In this document: piece after piece, positions 18,305 through 26,334 of the stretch
How the letters are laid out: every line of letters starts with the position of its first letter
Position numbering within the stretch: the stretch's first letter is position 1
Source of the DNA: Intestinibacillus massiliensis
GTDB lineage: Bacteria > Bacillota > Clostridia > Oscillospirales > Butyricicoccaceae
Assembly: GCA_029267335.1 (NCBI GenBank)
Contig: JAJUJC010000006.1
Span: forward strand, 1-64,000
Length of the DNA: 64,000 bases
Direction of reading: 5' to 3'
The notes under the pieces: model-generated
Seen by the model: only the letters and a program-made list of their open reading frames with translations
Databases searched by the model: none
What the model was told of the DNA's origin: nothing
Made by a program: the position numbers and the translations under genes

Positions 18305-19355
18305 GCAGCTCCTTTGGCGCGTTCGTCAGGTCGCGGCAGCCGCCCTCCTCGAGGAGCAACATATCCTCGATGCGCACGCCGAACTGTCCCGGCAGATAGA
18401 TCCCCGGCTCGGCGGTCAGGATCGCGCCCGCGGGCAGGGGCGCGCTCGCGCGCGGCGATGCGTTGGGGCTTTCATGGATGTGCAGCCCGACACCGTGTCC
18501 GAAACCGTGTCCGAACGCGTCGCCGTAGCCCGCGCGCTCAATCAGGGTGCGTGCAGCGCCATCGACCGCACTGCCCGTCACGCCCGCTTTCGCGACCGCA
18601 ATGCCCGCCTGCTGCGCGCGCAGCACCGTGTCATACACATGCGCCATTTCCTCCGTCACATGCCCGATCGCAACCGTGCGCGTCATGTCCGAGCAGTAGC
18701 CGTCGTAAATGCAGCCGAAATCCATCGTGACAAAATCGCCCGCTTCGAGCAGCTTGTCGGTCGGCACGCCGTGCGGCTTGGAAGAATTTGCACCCGATAC
18801 CACGATCGGATCAAACGACATATTTTCCGCGCCGCGCAGCAGCATCTGATAGGTCAGTTCTGCGGCGATGCGTTTCTCGCTCACGCCCGCACGGATGCTG
18901 TTGAGTGTTTCGATCAGCGCCGCTTCCGCGATGCGCTGCGCAGATACGATCTTTTCGACCTCCGCAGGCGTTTTGATCGTGCGCAGGCCGTCGAGCATGC
19001 CTTCGAGCTGCACCGCCTCTGCGTGCAGACCGCGCCGCCAACGGCGAAAATCCGCATAGGACAGGCTGTCCTCCTCCAGCGCGACGGTCTTGACACCGTC
19101 CGCCTCGATGCAGGCGTTAATGGTCTCGGTGTAGGTCTTGCCACTCTCGATCTCGCGCACGTCGAAGCCGTGGATCTGTGCGCGCGCTGCCTCGATATAA
19201 CGAAAATCCGTGAAGAAATAAGCGTGCTTCTGCGACAAATAGCATGCGCCCGCGGTCGAGTGGAATCCTGTCGCATAGCGGCGGTTGACCTCGCTCGTGA
19301 GCACCACCGCGTCAAACGGCGCATCACAGAGCGCGCTGCGAATGGAATTTAGCAT
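18291..19355 (-). CDS. Xaa-Pro aminopeptidase family (M24B)
   Basis: 354 aa. N-terminal creatinase-like domain (about 1-125) and C-terminal pita-bread domain. Metal ligands: MDFGCIYDGYCSDMTRT (two Asp), GHGVGLHIHE (His), TAEPGIYLPG (Glu) and VRIEDM (Glu). It removes N-terminal residues next to proline in cytosolic peptides. The start is the ATG at 19355 after GAAAGGAAG. A terminator separates it from aroQ. The product resembles both PepP and PepQ, so the exact type is not set. Confidence 0.88.
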   Translation of the reverse strand: MLNSIRSALCDAPFDAVVLTSEVNRRYATGFHSTAGACYLSQKHAYFFTDFRYIEAARAQIHGFDVREIESGKTYTETINACIEADGVKTVALEEDSLSYADFRRWRRGLHAEAVQLEGMLDGLRTIKTPAEVEKIVSAQRIAEAALIETLNSIRAGVSEKRIAAELTYQMLLRGAENMSFDPIVVSGANSSKPHGVPTDKLLEAGDFVTMDFGCIYDGYCSDMTRTVAIGHVTEEMAHVYDTVLRAQQAGIAVAKAGVTGSAVDGAARTLIERAGYGDAFGHGFGHGVGLHIHESPNASPRASAPLPAGAILTAEPGIYLPGQFGVRIEDMLLLEEGGCRDLTNAPKELLILP

Positions 19356-19374
19356 AATGAGTCTGCTTCCTTTC

Positions 19375-19404
19375 AAAAAACCGCCCACGGACAAGCCGTG
19401 AGCG
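19375..19404 (-). terminator. Terminator of aroQ
   Basis: Minus-strand stem CGCTCACGG / CCGTGGGCG followed by six T, between aroQ and the M24 peptidase gene. Confidence 0.75.
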
Positions 19405-19422
19405 TGACTTTTTTGTGATTCC

Positions 19423-19854
19423 TTAATCCATTGTCGCGACCGCGTCGACCGCGAGCAGATAGCTCGTCTTGCCGAAGCCCGCGATCACGCCCGCGCACAC
19501 GGGGGACAGCACCGAATGATGACGGAACTCCTCGCGCGCATGGACATTCGACATATGTACCTCGACGCAGGGCAACCGCACGGCGGCAATCGCATCGCGA
19601 ATGGCATAACTGTAATGTGTATACGCGCCCGCATTAATGATGAGCGCATCGAACTCCTCCATCGCCTGATGAATACGGTCAATGATCTCGCCTTCGTGGT
19701 TCGATTGGAACACCGTGCACTGCATGCCGCACTTCTGCGCGTGCAGCACGACCTCCTCATTGATCGCGGCGAGGGTCGCGCGACCGTAAACGCCCGGCTC
19801 GCGCACCCCCGTCAGGTTAATATTCGGCCCATGGATGAGTAAAATCTTCTTCAT
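19423..19854 (-). CDS. aroQ: 3-dehydroquinate dehydratase, type II
   Basis: 143-aa type II dehydroquinase of the shikimate pathway, a dodecameric flavodoxin-like enzyme. [17 protein letters not shown] at 8-24 includes the catalytic Tyr; [15 protein letters not shown] near 75-89 and [17 protein letters not shown] near 97-113 bind substrate. The start overlaps the previous gene's stop (ATGA). Confidence 0.95.
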   Translation of the reverse strand: MKKILLIHGPNINLTGVREPGVYGRATLAAINEEVVLHAQKCGMQCTVFQSNHEGEIIDRIHQAMEEFDALIINAGAYTHYSYAIRDAIAAVRLPCVEVHMSNVHAREEFRHHSVLSPVCAGVIAGFGKTSYLLAVDAVATMD

Positions 19855-20708
19855 GTCGCTTTCGCTCCTTCATAAATTCGTTTCATCGTCAGTGCATCCT
19901 CTGCCTGTGTGCCCGCAGACTCGCAGATAAAGGTCGGCGTATAACCGCGGCGCGCAACCTGACGGGCGATCGGATCAAATTCCGGCCCATAGACCGTATC
20001 CCTAAAGTTGAGATGCCGTTTTTCGCCCTTATCGGTATACTCGATCTTGGAAAAGTGGCTGTGGAACACGCGGGCGCGCGCCACGCCGATCGTATTTTCC
20101 ATGAGGTCGAACAACGCGGAAAAGGCTTCCTCGGTGCGGTAACCGCCCTGGGTGCGCGCGTTGAGATGGCCGAAGTCGATGCAGGGCAGCAGCCGGTCAT
20201 CGGTCGCGACAAAGCGGAACACCTCTTCCGCGCTGCCGAGGACGCTCTGCTTGCCCATTGTTTCCAGACACACGGTCTGCGCGGTGTATCCAGCGTCGTC
20301 CATCGCGGCAAGAATATGGCGCACATTTTCAATGGTGTTCAGCGCCGCACGCTCCCGCGACAGCTTGCCCTGTCCCCCGCAGTGCACAGTCAGCCGCGTC
20401 GCACCCATCGCACGCGCCACGCGACAGCTTGCGAGCACATAACCGATATTCTTTTCCACGCGCTCGTCCTCAAGCGAGGACAGATTGATAAAGTACGGCG
20501 TATGAATGGACAGTGCGATGCCGTACTGCGCCGCCTGCGCGCCGATCTTCGCCGCGGTTTCCTCTCCCACGTTCACGCCGCGCCCGCACTGGTATTCGTA
20601 GGCGTTCAGCCCCATGTTCGCGAGCCAGCGCGGGGCGTCGACCGTTGCTTTAAAGCCCGCGTCCGCAAAGGACTGTGCATTGCCTGCCGGGCCGAATCTT
20701 GGTTCCAC
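19851..20708 (-). CDS. Endonuclease IV-like TIM-barrel protein
   Basis: 285-aa AP endonuclease 2/sugar-isomerase superfamily protein. Visible metal-site segments include [45 protein letters not shown] and [11 protein letters not shown], then a C-terminal FICESAG. This arrangement is close to endonuclease IV, so DNA abasic-site repair is the leading guess; some relatives are isomerases. The start is a GTG directly after the yqeG stop (TAAGTG), with AAGGAAG upstream. It forms an operon with yqeG and aroQ. Confidence 0.7.
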   Translation of the reverse strand: MEPRFGPAGNAQSFADAGFKATVDAPRWLANMGLNAYEYQCGRGVNVGEETAAKIGAQAAQYGIALSIHTPYFINLSSLEDERVEKNIGYVLASCRVARAMGATRLTVHCGGQGKLSRERAALNTIENVRHILAAMDDAGYTAQTVCLETMGKQSVLGSAEEVFRFVATDDRLLPCIDFGHLNARTQGGYRTEEAFSALFDLMENTIGVARARVFHSHFSKIEYTDKGEKRHLNFRDTVYGPEFDPIARQVARRGYTPTFICESAGTQAEDALTMKRIYEGAKAT

Positions 20709-21221
20709 TTACTTCCTTCTTTCTTCCATGCGTTTTTTGCCGCGCGCGATAAAACCCTTTTCAAACTGATAGCGCAGGTTAATAAAGAAATCCTTCGCAT
20801 CATAGGAATGGACATAGCAGGTCGCGGCGACTCCCGCAAGGTTGCCGCCGAAAGTATCGGTATAGACCTGATCGCCGATGACCGCACACTGCGACAGCGG
20901 CAGACCGAGTGCCTGGGCACCGCGCGCGAAGCCATGTCGTGCGGGTTTGAATGCGCGGTGCAGATAAGGCACGCCCAGATCCTCGCAGAATACACGCACG
21001 CGGTCTTCATTATTATTGGACAATACGGCGACCTTCATGCCCGCATCGAGAAAGCGTTTGAGAAACGGCGCGACCGTCGGGGCGGGCTTGGCGTCATGGC
21101 GCGATGCCATTGTGCCGTCCAGGTCGATCAAAATGCCGCGTACCCCGTCTTTTTGGAGCAGTTCGGGCGTAATGTCGTAGATCGAATCGAATACATAATG
21201 TGGGATGAATGGATTTACCAT
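20709..21221 (-). CDS. yqeG: YqeG family HAD-type phosphatase
   Basis: 170-aa HAD IIIA phosphatase. Motif I is GILIDLDGTMA near residue 34 and motif II is VAVLSNNNEDRV near 73; motif III lies in PLSQCAVIGDQVYTD near 118. The MVNPFIPHYV start is typical of YqeG. Substrate unknown; relatives dephosphorylate phosphatidylglycerophosphate. The start at 21221 follows GGAGGAG. Confidence 0.88.
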   Translation of the reverse strand: MVNPFIPHYVFDSIYDITPELLQKDGVRGILIDLDGTMASRHDAKPAPTVAPFLKRFLDAGMKVAVLSNNNEDRVRVFCEDLGVPYLHRAFKPARHGFARGAQALGLPLSQCAVIGDQVYTDTFGGNLAGVAATCYVHSYDAKDFFINLRYQFEKGFIARGKKRMEERRK

Positions 21222-21319
21222 AAATTTTCGGTTCTCCTCCGGTAATGTTTGTACGCTCGGGTACATATAGTAGTTTACTGGATTTTGTGTCTGCTGTCCA
21301 GAAAAAGGAGTGATTTGTC

Positions 21320-22078
21320 TTGGCGCTGCCCTCTTCCGTCATTCTCGTTTGTGCCGGCGCGGACGTCGGGCGTGCCGCCGCGAGTGGCCACCCCCTGCTC
21401 GACCTGTGTCTCGGCGTGACCCCGCGCGGCGCGCTCAACCGCCTGCATCAGAATGCCGCCGACGGCTGCTATCTCGGTCTGCGGGATTTCCCCACGAACA
21501 CGCCCCAGGTCAATCCCGCACTTTTCATAAAGGATTTGCTGTATGTGCTGCGCGGCGTACACGCGAGTGGTCTGTTTGCCGATTTGGAAAGCGGCACCGC
21601 CGCCTGCCGCACGCTGTGCGCCGCGCTCGATGACGCGCTCCACGAGCAGGGCATTCCATTTTTTGTGCCCGCCGCGCGCGCGCCCGATACCAAGCACGCC
21701 ATCCTGACCGTCGAAACCGCGGTCAGCGGTGGCAGCCTTTCTGAAATGATTACAGGCTTACAGCAGCGGCACGGCACAGAACGCATCGCGGCGCTGCTGC
21801 GTCCGGTCAGCGCGGATTTTTCCCTGCCCTCCGCCTCACCGGACGGCATGACGCTCACCCCCGAAGCGCGCGAAGCGCTGCGTGAGCGCACGCATGCACA
21901 GGTTTTCTTCTCAAAGGAGCTGTGCGCCAAATATTTCACCTATATGGACGAGGAAACCCGTGGGCATTTCGTGCTCTTCGACGACGAGAGCACCCTTGAG
22001 GAAAAAGCGACGCTGCTCACGCGGCTGGGCGTGCACCGCCTGTTCGCGCTATGGCCCGATGTGCGGCACATCCTTTAA
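21320..22078 (+). CDS. Unrecognised 252-aa protein with TIM-barrel-like features
   Basis: I do not recognise this family with confidence. It starts MALPSSVILVCAGAD. The sequence suggests alternating strands and helices: SGLFADLESGTAAC near 93, a GIPFFVPAARAPDTKHAIL segment near 110-130, TAVSGGSLSEMI near 133, and a C-terminal AQVFFSKELCAKYFTYMDEE then HFVLFDDESTLEEK. The last part looks like the final strands of a glycosidase-18-like barrel, where the acid residues could be catalytic, but this is a weak inference. No signal peptide or membrane segment. It is the only plus-strand gene here, facing ybaK 4 bp away. Confidence 0.6.
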   Translation: MALPSSVILVCAGADVGRAAASGHPLLDLCLGVTPRGALNRLHQNAADGCYLGLRDFPTNTPQVNPALFIKDLLYVLRGVHASGLFADLESGTAACRTLCAALDDALHEQGIPFFVPAARAPDTKHAILTVETAVSGGSLSEMITGLQQRHGTERIAALLRPVSADFSLPSASPDGMTLTPEAREALRERTHAQVFFSKELCAKYFTYMDEETRGHFVLFDDESTLEEKATLLTRLGVHRLFALWPDVRHIL

Positions 22079-22082
22079 CCGA

Positions 22083-22571
22083 CTAATCGACGATGACATC
22101 CGCGGTCGTGGCGTGCACGAGCGACAGCAAATCCTTGGGTGCAAGCTCGACCTGATAGCCGATCTTGCCTGCCGATACCATCACCGTGGGCAGACTGTCC
22201 GCCGTCGCATGCAGCACAGTCGGATAGGGCTTCTTCATGCCGACCGGTGAACAACCGCCGCGCACATAGCCCGTGAGCGCGAGCAATTCCTTGACATGTA
22301 CGAGTTCGATTGCCTTTTCCCCGACCGCTTTCGCCGATTTTTTCAGATCAAGCTCCGCCGCGACCGGAATCGAAAACACGTAGATGCCGCCGGTTTTGCC
22401 GCGCGCCACCAGTGTTTTAAAGACCCGCGCAGGATCCTGCCCGGTCATCCGTGCGACCGTGACCCCATCGACCGCGTCCTTGCCGTGTTCGTACTCGTGC
22501 GCGGTGTACACAATTTTCGCCTGCTCCAAAATGCGCATCACATTGGTTTTCACTTCGCTATGCTTTGCCAT
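22083..22571 (-). CDS. ybaK: Cys-tRNA(Pro)/Cys-tRNA(Cys) deacylase YbaK/EbsC
   Basis: 162-aa YbaK-type editing domain. The Lys in VFKTLVARGK near residue 50 is in the catalytic position of the family; GYVRGGCSPVGMKKP near 108-122 is the other conserved block. It hydrolyses tRNA-Pro mischarged with Cys. Length and ends are normal, and it is a single-gene unit. Confidence 0.92.
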   Translation of the reverse strand: MAKHSEVKTNVMRILEQAKIVYTAHEYEHGKDAVDGVTVARMTGQDPARVFKTLVARGKTGGIYVFSIPVAAELDLKKSAKAVGEKAIELVHVKELLALTGYVRGGCSPVGMKKPYPTVLHATADSLPTVMVSAGKIGYQVELAPKDLLSLVHATTADVIVD

Positions 22572-22634
22572 GCTGCCCGTTCCTCTCTTGCTGTTCCATT
22601 TTATAATGGGACTATTATATCCCTACTACGTGTA

Positions 22635-22668
22635 AAAAACAACCCGCACGACGGCTGCCGTGCGGGTT
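22635..22668 (-). terminator. Terminator of the VOC-protein gene
   Basis: AACCCGCACG/CGTGCGGGTT stem with an 8-nt loop; a T run follows on both strands, so it can work in both directions. Confidence 0.8.
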
Positions 22669-22676
22669 TTCGTTTT

Positions 22677-23060
22677 TTATGCGGTAATTTCCACAAGGTT
22701 TCCCTCCGGATCGCGCACGCAGCTTTCATAGTAACCGTCACCCGTTACACGTGGACCACTGACAACAGGACAACCCGCCGCGTGCAGGCGCTCGGTCAGC
22801 GCGTCGACCGCCGCACGATCCGTCAGCTGAAACGCCAGATGTGCCCATCCGGCCGGATACGCCGCCGCCGCGCGTTCGCCCAGCTCCGGACGGGTCATGA
22901 GCTCCAGTCGCGCGCCGTCCTCAAAAGTGAGAAAATAGGTGCACAGACCGGTTGTGGGATTGTGATAGCCATCATTCGGCACACCGCCGAAAAAAGTGGC
23001 ATAGAAGTCACGCATGGACGCAAGTTCGCGCACATACAGCGCGATATGCTCAATTCTCAC
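22677..23060 (-). CDS. Glyoxalase/bleomycin-resistance (VOC) superfamily protein
   Basis: 127 aa, two beta-alpha-beta3 modules. IEHIALYVREL (His near residue 5), then HLAFQLTDRAAVD near 65, and the C-terminal YYESCVRDPEGNLVEI place metal ligands His/His/Glu. The start is a GTG at 23060 after GGAGGAATCCC; starting at the upstream ATG would add 12 residues without homology. The substrate is unknown; lactoylglutathione lyase-like and antibiotic-binding members share this pattern. Confidence 0.8.
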   Translation of the reverse strand: MRIEHIALYVRELASMRDFYATFFGGVPNDGYHNPTTGLCTYFLTFEDGARLELMTRPELGERAAAAYPAGWAHLAFQLTDRAAVDALTERLHAAGCPVVSGPRVTGDGYYESCVRDPEGNLVEITA

Positions 23061-23179
23061 GGGATTCCTCCTATTCTGCATTTTGCAAACAACCACGGAT
23101 GATTGACTTTCATTTTACACCCGATGCACCCACTGCGCAATGCCTTCCCTGCCCTTTTTGCATTGTTTTTAAATAGATT

Positions 23180-23208
23180 TTGTCATTCAAAGTAAACCGT
23201 GTTATAAT
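23180..23208 (+). promoter_or_regulatory. Strong promoter ahead of a small membrane-peptide gene
   Basis: TTGTCA, exactly 17 bp, TATAAT. It lies 22 bp before a 35-codon ORF. Confidence 0.75.
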
Positions 23209-23230
23209 GCTTTCAAAGGGGTGATTATCA

Positions 23231-23338
23231 ATGAAAAAATCGTATGCAATTTGTGTTTTCGTGCTCGGCATCTGCGGCACGCTCATCGGTGCCGCAGTCA
23301 CCGTGATGGGTGCAATCGGTATCGGCAAAAGCAGATAG
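23231..23338 (+). CDS. Small membrane peptide, 35 aa
   Basis: MKKSYAICVFVLGICGTLIG continues through a hydrophobic stretch to a basic end (GKSR). It is one membrane segment with positive ends and a GxxxG-like pattern, and has a good AAAGGGG site at 9 bp. Small membrane peptides of this kind can be regulators or toxin-like; nothing here decides. It ends 43 bp before the pta promoter, so it is its own unit. No antisense RNA gene was recognised. Confidence 0.6.
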   Translation: MKKSYAICVFVLGICGTLIGAAVTVMGAIGIGKSR

Positions 23339-23380
23339 CTTAAGGATGCAAATTTCGTCAGTATTTTTCCAAGTTACGGG

Positions 23381-23409
23381 TTGGAAAACAAGTAAGCAAG
23401 GTGTATAAT
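23381..23409 (+). promoter_or_regulatory. Promoter of pta
   Basis: TTGGAA, 17 bp, TATAAT, with the ATG 63 bp downstream and a GGAGG site before it. Confidence 0.65.
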
Positions 23410-23471
23410 AAATTATACAAAATATATGCAACATGTGCGCATAATCGCGCAACATTGGAGGAGTTTGTATT

Positions 23472-24446
23472 ATGCTGGAAAATCTGATTGCAACTTTGAA
23501 GGCCAACCCGCGCAAGATCGTCTTCACCGAAGGTGCAGATCCGCGTATCCTGGAAGCTGCTTCCCGCTTGAAAACCGAAGGCATCCTGACCCCCCTTCTG
23601 GTGGGCAACGCCAAGGAGGTCGAGCTTGCGGCACTGCGTGGCAACTTCCTGATTGGTGACATCGAGATCGTCGACCCCGCGACCTACCCTGAAATGGACG
23701 CAATGGTCGACAAGATGGTCGAACTGCGCAAGGGCAAGATGAGCGCAGAGGACTGCCGCAAGGCGCTGTCCAAGGGCAACTACTTCGGCACGATGCTCGT
23801 CAAGATGGGTAAGGCAGACGCTCTGCTGGGCGGCGCGACCTACTCCACCGCGGACACGGTTCGTCCCGCGCTGCAGCTCATCAAGACTAAGCCGGGCAAC
23901 AAGATCGTATCTTCCTGCTTTATTCTGACCCGTGTCGGTGCAGACGGCAAGGAAGAGAACTATGCAATGGGCGACTGCGCCATCAACATCACCCCGAGCG
24001 AGGATGATCTGGTCGAGATCGCGATCGAGACCGCGCGCACCGCAAAGGCATTCGGCATCGACCCCAAGGTCGCATTCCTGTCCTACTCCACCAAGGGCTC
24101 GGGCAAGGGCGACTCGGTCGACATGATGCGCAACGCCACCGAGAAGGCACAGGCTGCCGCACCGGAGCTTGCGATCGACGGCGAGCTGCAGTTTGATGCT
24201 GCGTTCTCTCCGGTCGTTGCACAGACCAAGTGCAAGGGTTCGCCGGTAGCAGGTCAGGCAAATACCTTCATCTTCCCGGACATCAACGCCGGCAACATCG
24301 GCTACAAGATCGCACAGCGTCTGGGCGGTTTTGAAGCGTTCGGCCCGATCCTGCAGGGTCTGAATGCACCGATCAACGACCTGTCCCGCGGCTGCAACGC
24401 GGAAGAGGTGTACAAGATGGCGATCATCACCGCCGCGCTCAAGTAA
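23472..24446 (+). CDS. pta: Phosphate acetyltransferase
   Basis: 324-aa single-domain Pta (the short form without the N-terminal DRTGG domain). It interconverts acetyl-CoA and acetyl phosphate for acetate production and ATP yield. KIVFTEGADPRILEAA near residue 15, GATYSTADTVRPALQ near 120 and AFLSYSTKGSG near 200 are conserved. The C-terminal FPDINAGNIGYKIAQRLGG motif is intact. The gene is monocistronic with its own promoter and terminator; ackA is not adjacent. Confidence 0.95.
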   Translation: MLENLIATLKANPRKIVFTEGADPRILEAASRLKTEGILTPLLVGNAKEVELAALRGNFLIGDIEIVDPATYPEMDAMVDKMVELRKGKMSAEDCRKALSKGNYFGTMLVKMGKADALLGGATYSTADTVRPALQLIKTKPGNKIVSSCFILTRVGADGKEENYAMGDCAINITPSEDDLVEIAIETARTAKAFGIDPKVAFLSYSTKGSGKGDSVDMMRNATEKAQAAAPELAIDGELQFDAAFSPVVAQTKCKGSPVAGQANTFIFPDINAGNIGYKIAQRLGGFEAFGPILQGLNAPINDLSRGCNAEEVYKMAIITAALK

Positions 24447-24474
24447 TCACACGGTTATCCATCTATCAATGATA

Positions 24475-24508
24475 AAAAGCCGCTTTTCAGTTGAAAAGCG
24501 GCTTTTTT
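24475..24508 (+). terminator. Terminator of pta
   Basis: AAGCCGCTTTTC/GAAAAGCGGCTT with an AGTT loop and a T run. Its 3' side touches the end of the convergent SDR gene. Confidence 0.85.
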
Positions 24509-25242
24509 CATACGGCAAATCCGCCGGTCACGCCGAGCACCTGCCCGGTGATAAAGGACGCATCCGCACCACACAGAAACAGCATCGTGCGGGCGACCTC
24601 ATCGGGTGTGCCCAGTCTGCCGAGCGGCGTTTCCTCCGCAAGCGCATCAAGGGTCTCCTGCCCATGCACGCGATTCATGTCCGTGTCGATGACGCCGGGC
24701 ACGATGCAGTTCACGCGGATACCGGACGGCCCAAACTCCTGCGCAAGCGACTTGCTCAGCGCGATGATCGCCGCCTTACTCGCGGCATAATGGCTCTCGC
24801 ATGACGCGCCTGTCACGCCCCAGATGGACGAAACCGTGACGATACTGCCCGATTTTCCATGCAGCATCGTGGGCAGCGCCGCCTGTATGGCATAAAACGC
24901 GCTCTTTGCGTTGCCGCCGAGCATCGCGTCCCAATCCTCATCCGTGATGTCCTGAAACTGTTTTTGCTGTGCCACGCCCGCGTTGCACACGAGCGCGTCC
25001 AGACCACCGAAAAAGTGCAGGATCTCTGCGGCGCAGCGTTCGACCTCTGCGCGCACGGTCATATCGCCGCACAGCGCGAGCACGCTGCAGCCCTCCTGCG
25101 TCAATTCCTCCGCAAGCGCCCCCGCCTGCTCGCGCGAGCTGCGGTAAGTAAATGCGGTGTTCCATCCTGCGCGCGCGAACGCACGCACCGCCGCCGCACC
25201 GATACCCCGCGAGCCGCCCGTAATCCATATGGTTTTTCCCAT
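24508..25242 (-). CDS. Short-chain dehydrogenase/reductase (FabG-like)
   Basis: 244-aa classical SDR. TGGSRGIG at about residue 8 binds NAD(P); NAG near 86; the catalytic Ser is in SSIWGVTG and the Tyr and Lys in YAASKAA near 152; GVIDTDMN follows near 184. It resembles 3-oxoacyl-ACP reductase FabG, but no fatty-acid genes surround it, so the substrate is open. The start is the ATG at 25242 after GGAGGCTCAC. Confidence 0.85.
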   Translation of the reverse strand: MGKTIWITGGSRGIGAAAVRAFARAGWNTAFTYRSSREQAGALAEELTQEGCSVLALCGDMTVRAEVERCAAEILHFFGGLDALVCNAGVAQQKQFQDITDEDWDAMLGGNAKSAFYAIQAALPTMLHGKSGSIVTVSSIWGVTGASCESHYAASKAAIIALSKSLAQEFGPSGIRVNCIVPGVIDTDMNRVHGQETLDALAEETPLGRLGTPDEVARTMLFLCGADASFITGQVLGVTGGFAV

Positions 25243-25253
25243 GTGAGCCTCCT

Positions 25254-25286
25254 TCAAAAAAGGCGGGAGCACCTTGCTCCCGCCTT
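25254..25286 (-). terminator. Terminator of pfkA
   Basis: GGCGGGAGCA/TGCTCCCGCC stem with a CCT-type loop and TTTTTT on the minus strand. Confidence 0.8.
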
Positions 25287-25310
25287 TTCCATGTACCAAA
25301 TGTCGTACAA

Positions 25311-26288
25311 TCAGGTCGCAACCATCTGCGCCGCTTCAAAGAGCGCCTGATTGAGATCCTTTTTGCGCGAGAGACCTTCTTCGATGTCATAATCTACGAC
25401 GCGGTTGTCGTCAAAGACAATGACACGGTTGGTCTTGCCCTCGAGCAGCGCCTTGACCGCGTGATAGCCCATGCGGGTCGCCATGACACGATCCTGTGCC
25501 GAGGGCGCGCCGCCGCGCTGGATATGACCGAGAATGGTCACGCGGGTGTCGATGCCGGTGTGCTCATGGATGCGGTCTGCGACCTCCTGCGCGGGGCCGT
25601 AGCCCTCTGCGACGATGATAATATGGTGATTTCTGCCCTTGATACGACCCATGCGCATCTTTTCGATGACGGTCGCTTCAAAGTCGATCTCACGTTCGGG
25701 CAGCAGGATCGCGGTCGCGCCGGCAGATACACCGACGTGCAGTGCGAGGTGTCCTGCATGACGACCCATGACTTCAACAACCGAGCAGCGTTCATGGGAC
25801 TGCATCGTGTCGCGCAGCTTGTCGATTGCCTCGACCGCGGTATTGCACGCGGTGTCGAAACCGATCGTATAATCGGAGCATACGATGTCGTTGTCAATCG
25901 TGCCGGGAATGCCGACCGTGGGAACGCCCATGCGTGAAAGCGCCTGCGCGCCACGGAACGTACCGTCGCCGCCGATCACGATCAGACCGTCGATCCCCAT
26001 GTACTTACAGGTGTTCGCCGCTTTTTCCAAGCCTTCCGGCGTATGCATTTCCATGCAGCGCGCGGTGTACAGCATCGTGCCGCCCTTGGTGATGATACCG
26101 TCGACGCTGCGCGCCGCCAGTTCTACGATGTCACCGTTGATGAGACCGCTGTAGCCACGGCGAATGCCGAGTACTGCAACGTCCTGTGCGGTCGCGGAAC
26201 GAACAATGGCACGGATCGCCGCGTTCATGCCGGGCGCATCGCCGCCGCTTGTGAGCACGCCGATTCTTTTGATCGGTTTCTTATCCAT
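25311..26288 (-). CDS. pfkA: ATP-dependent 6-phosphofructokinase
   Basis: 325-aa PfkA tetramer subunit, the committed glycolytic step. GVLTSGGDAPGMNAAIRA at 9-26 binds ATP; GGDGTFRGA near 103 holds the ATP phosphate; PGTIDNDI near 125 has the catalytic Asp; the effector-site residues are in the R-rich segment near 155-215. The start is the ATG at 26288, preceded by GGGAGGAAAAAG. It is last in murB-rapZ-whiA-dnaE-pfkA, 46 bp after dnaE. Confidence 0.96.
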   Translation of the reverse strand: MDKKPIKRIGVLTSGGDAPGMNAAIRAIVRSATAQDVAVLGIRRGYSGLINGDIVELAARSVDGIITKGGTMLYTARCMEMHTPEGLEKAANTCKYMGIDGLIVIGGDGTFRGAQALSRMGVPTVGIPGTIDNDIVCSDYTIGFDTACNTAVEAIDKLRDTMQSHERCSVVEVMGRHAGHLALHVGVSAGATAILLPEREIDFEATVIEKMRMGRIKGRNHHIIIVAEGYGPAQEVADRIHEHTGIDTRVTILGHIQRGGAPSAQDRVMATRMGYHAVKALLEGKTNRVIVFDDNRVVDYDIEEGLSRKKDLNQALFEAAQMVAT

Positions 26289-26334
26289 ATACTTTTTCCT
26301 CCCGAATATGACCCGCTGGGTCGAGTCCAACTCT

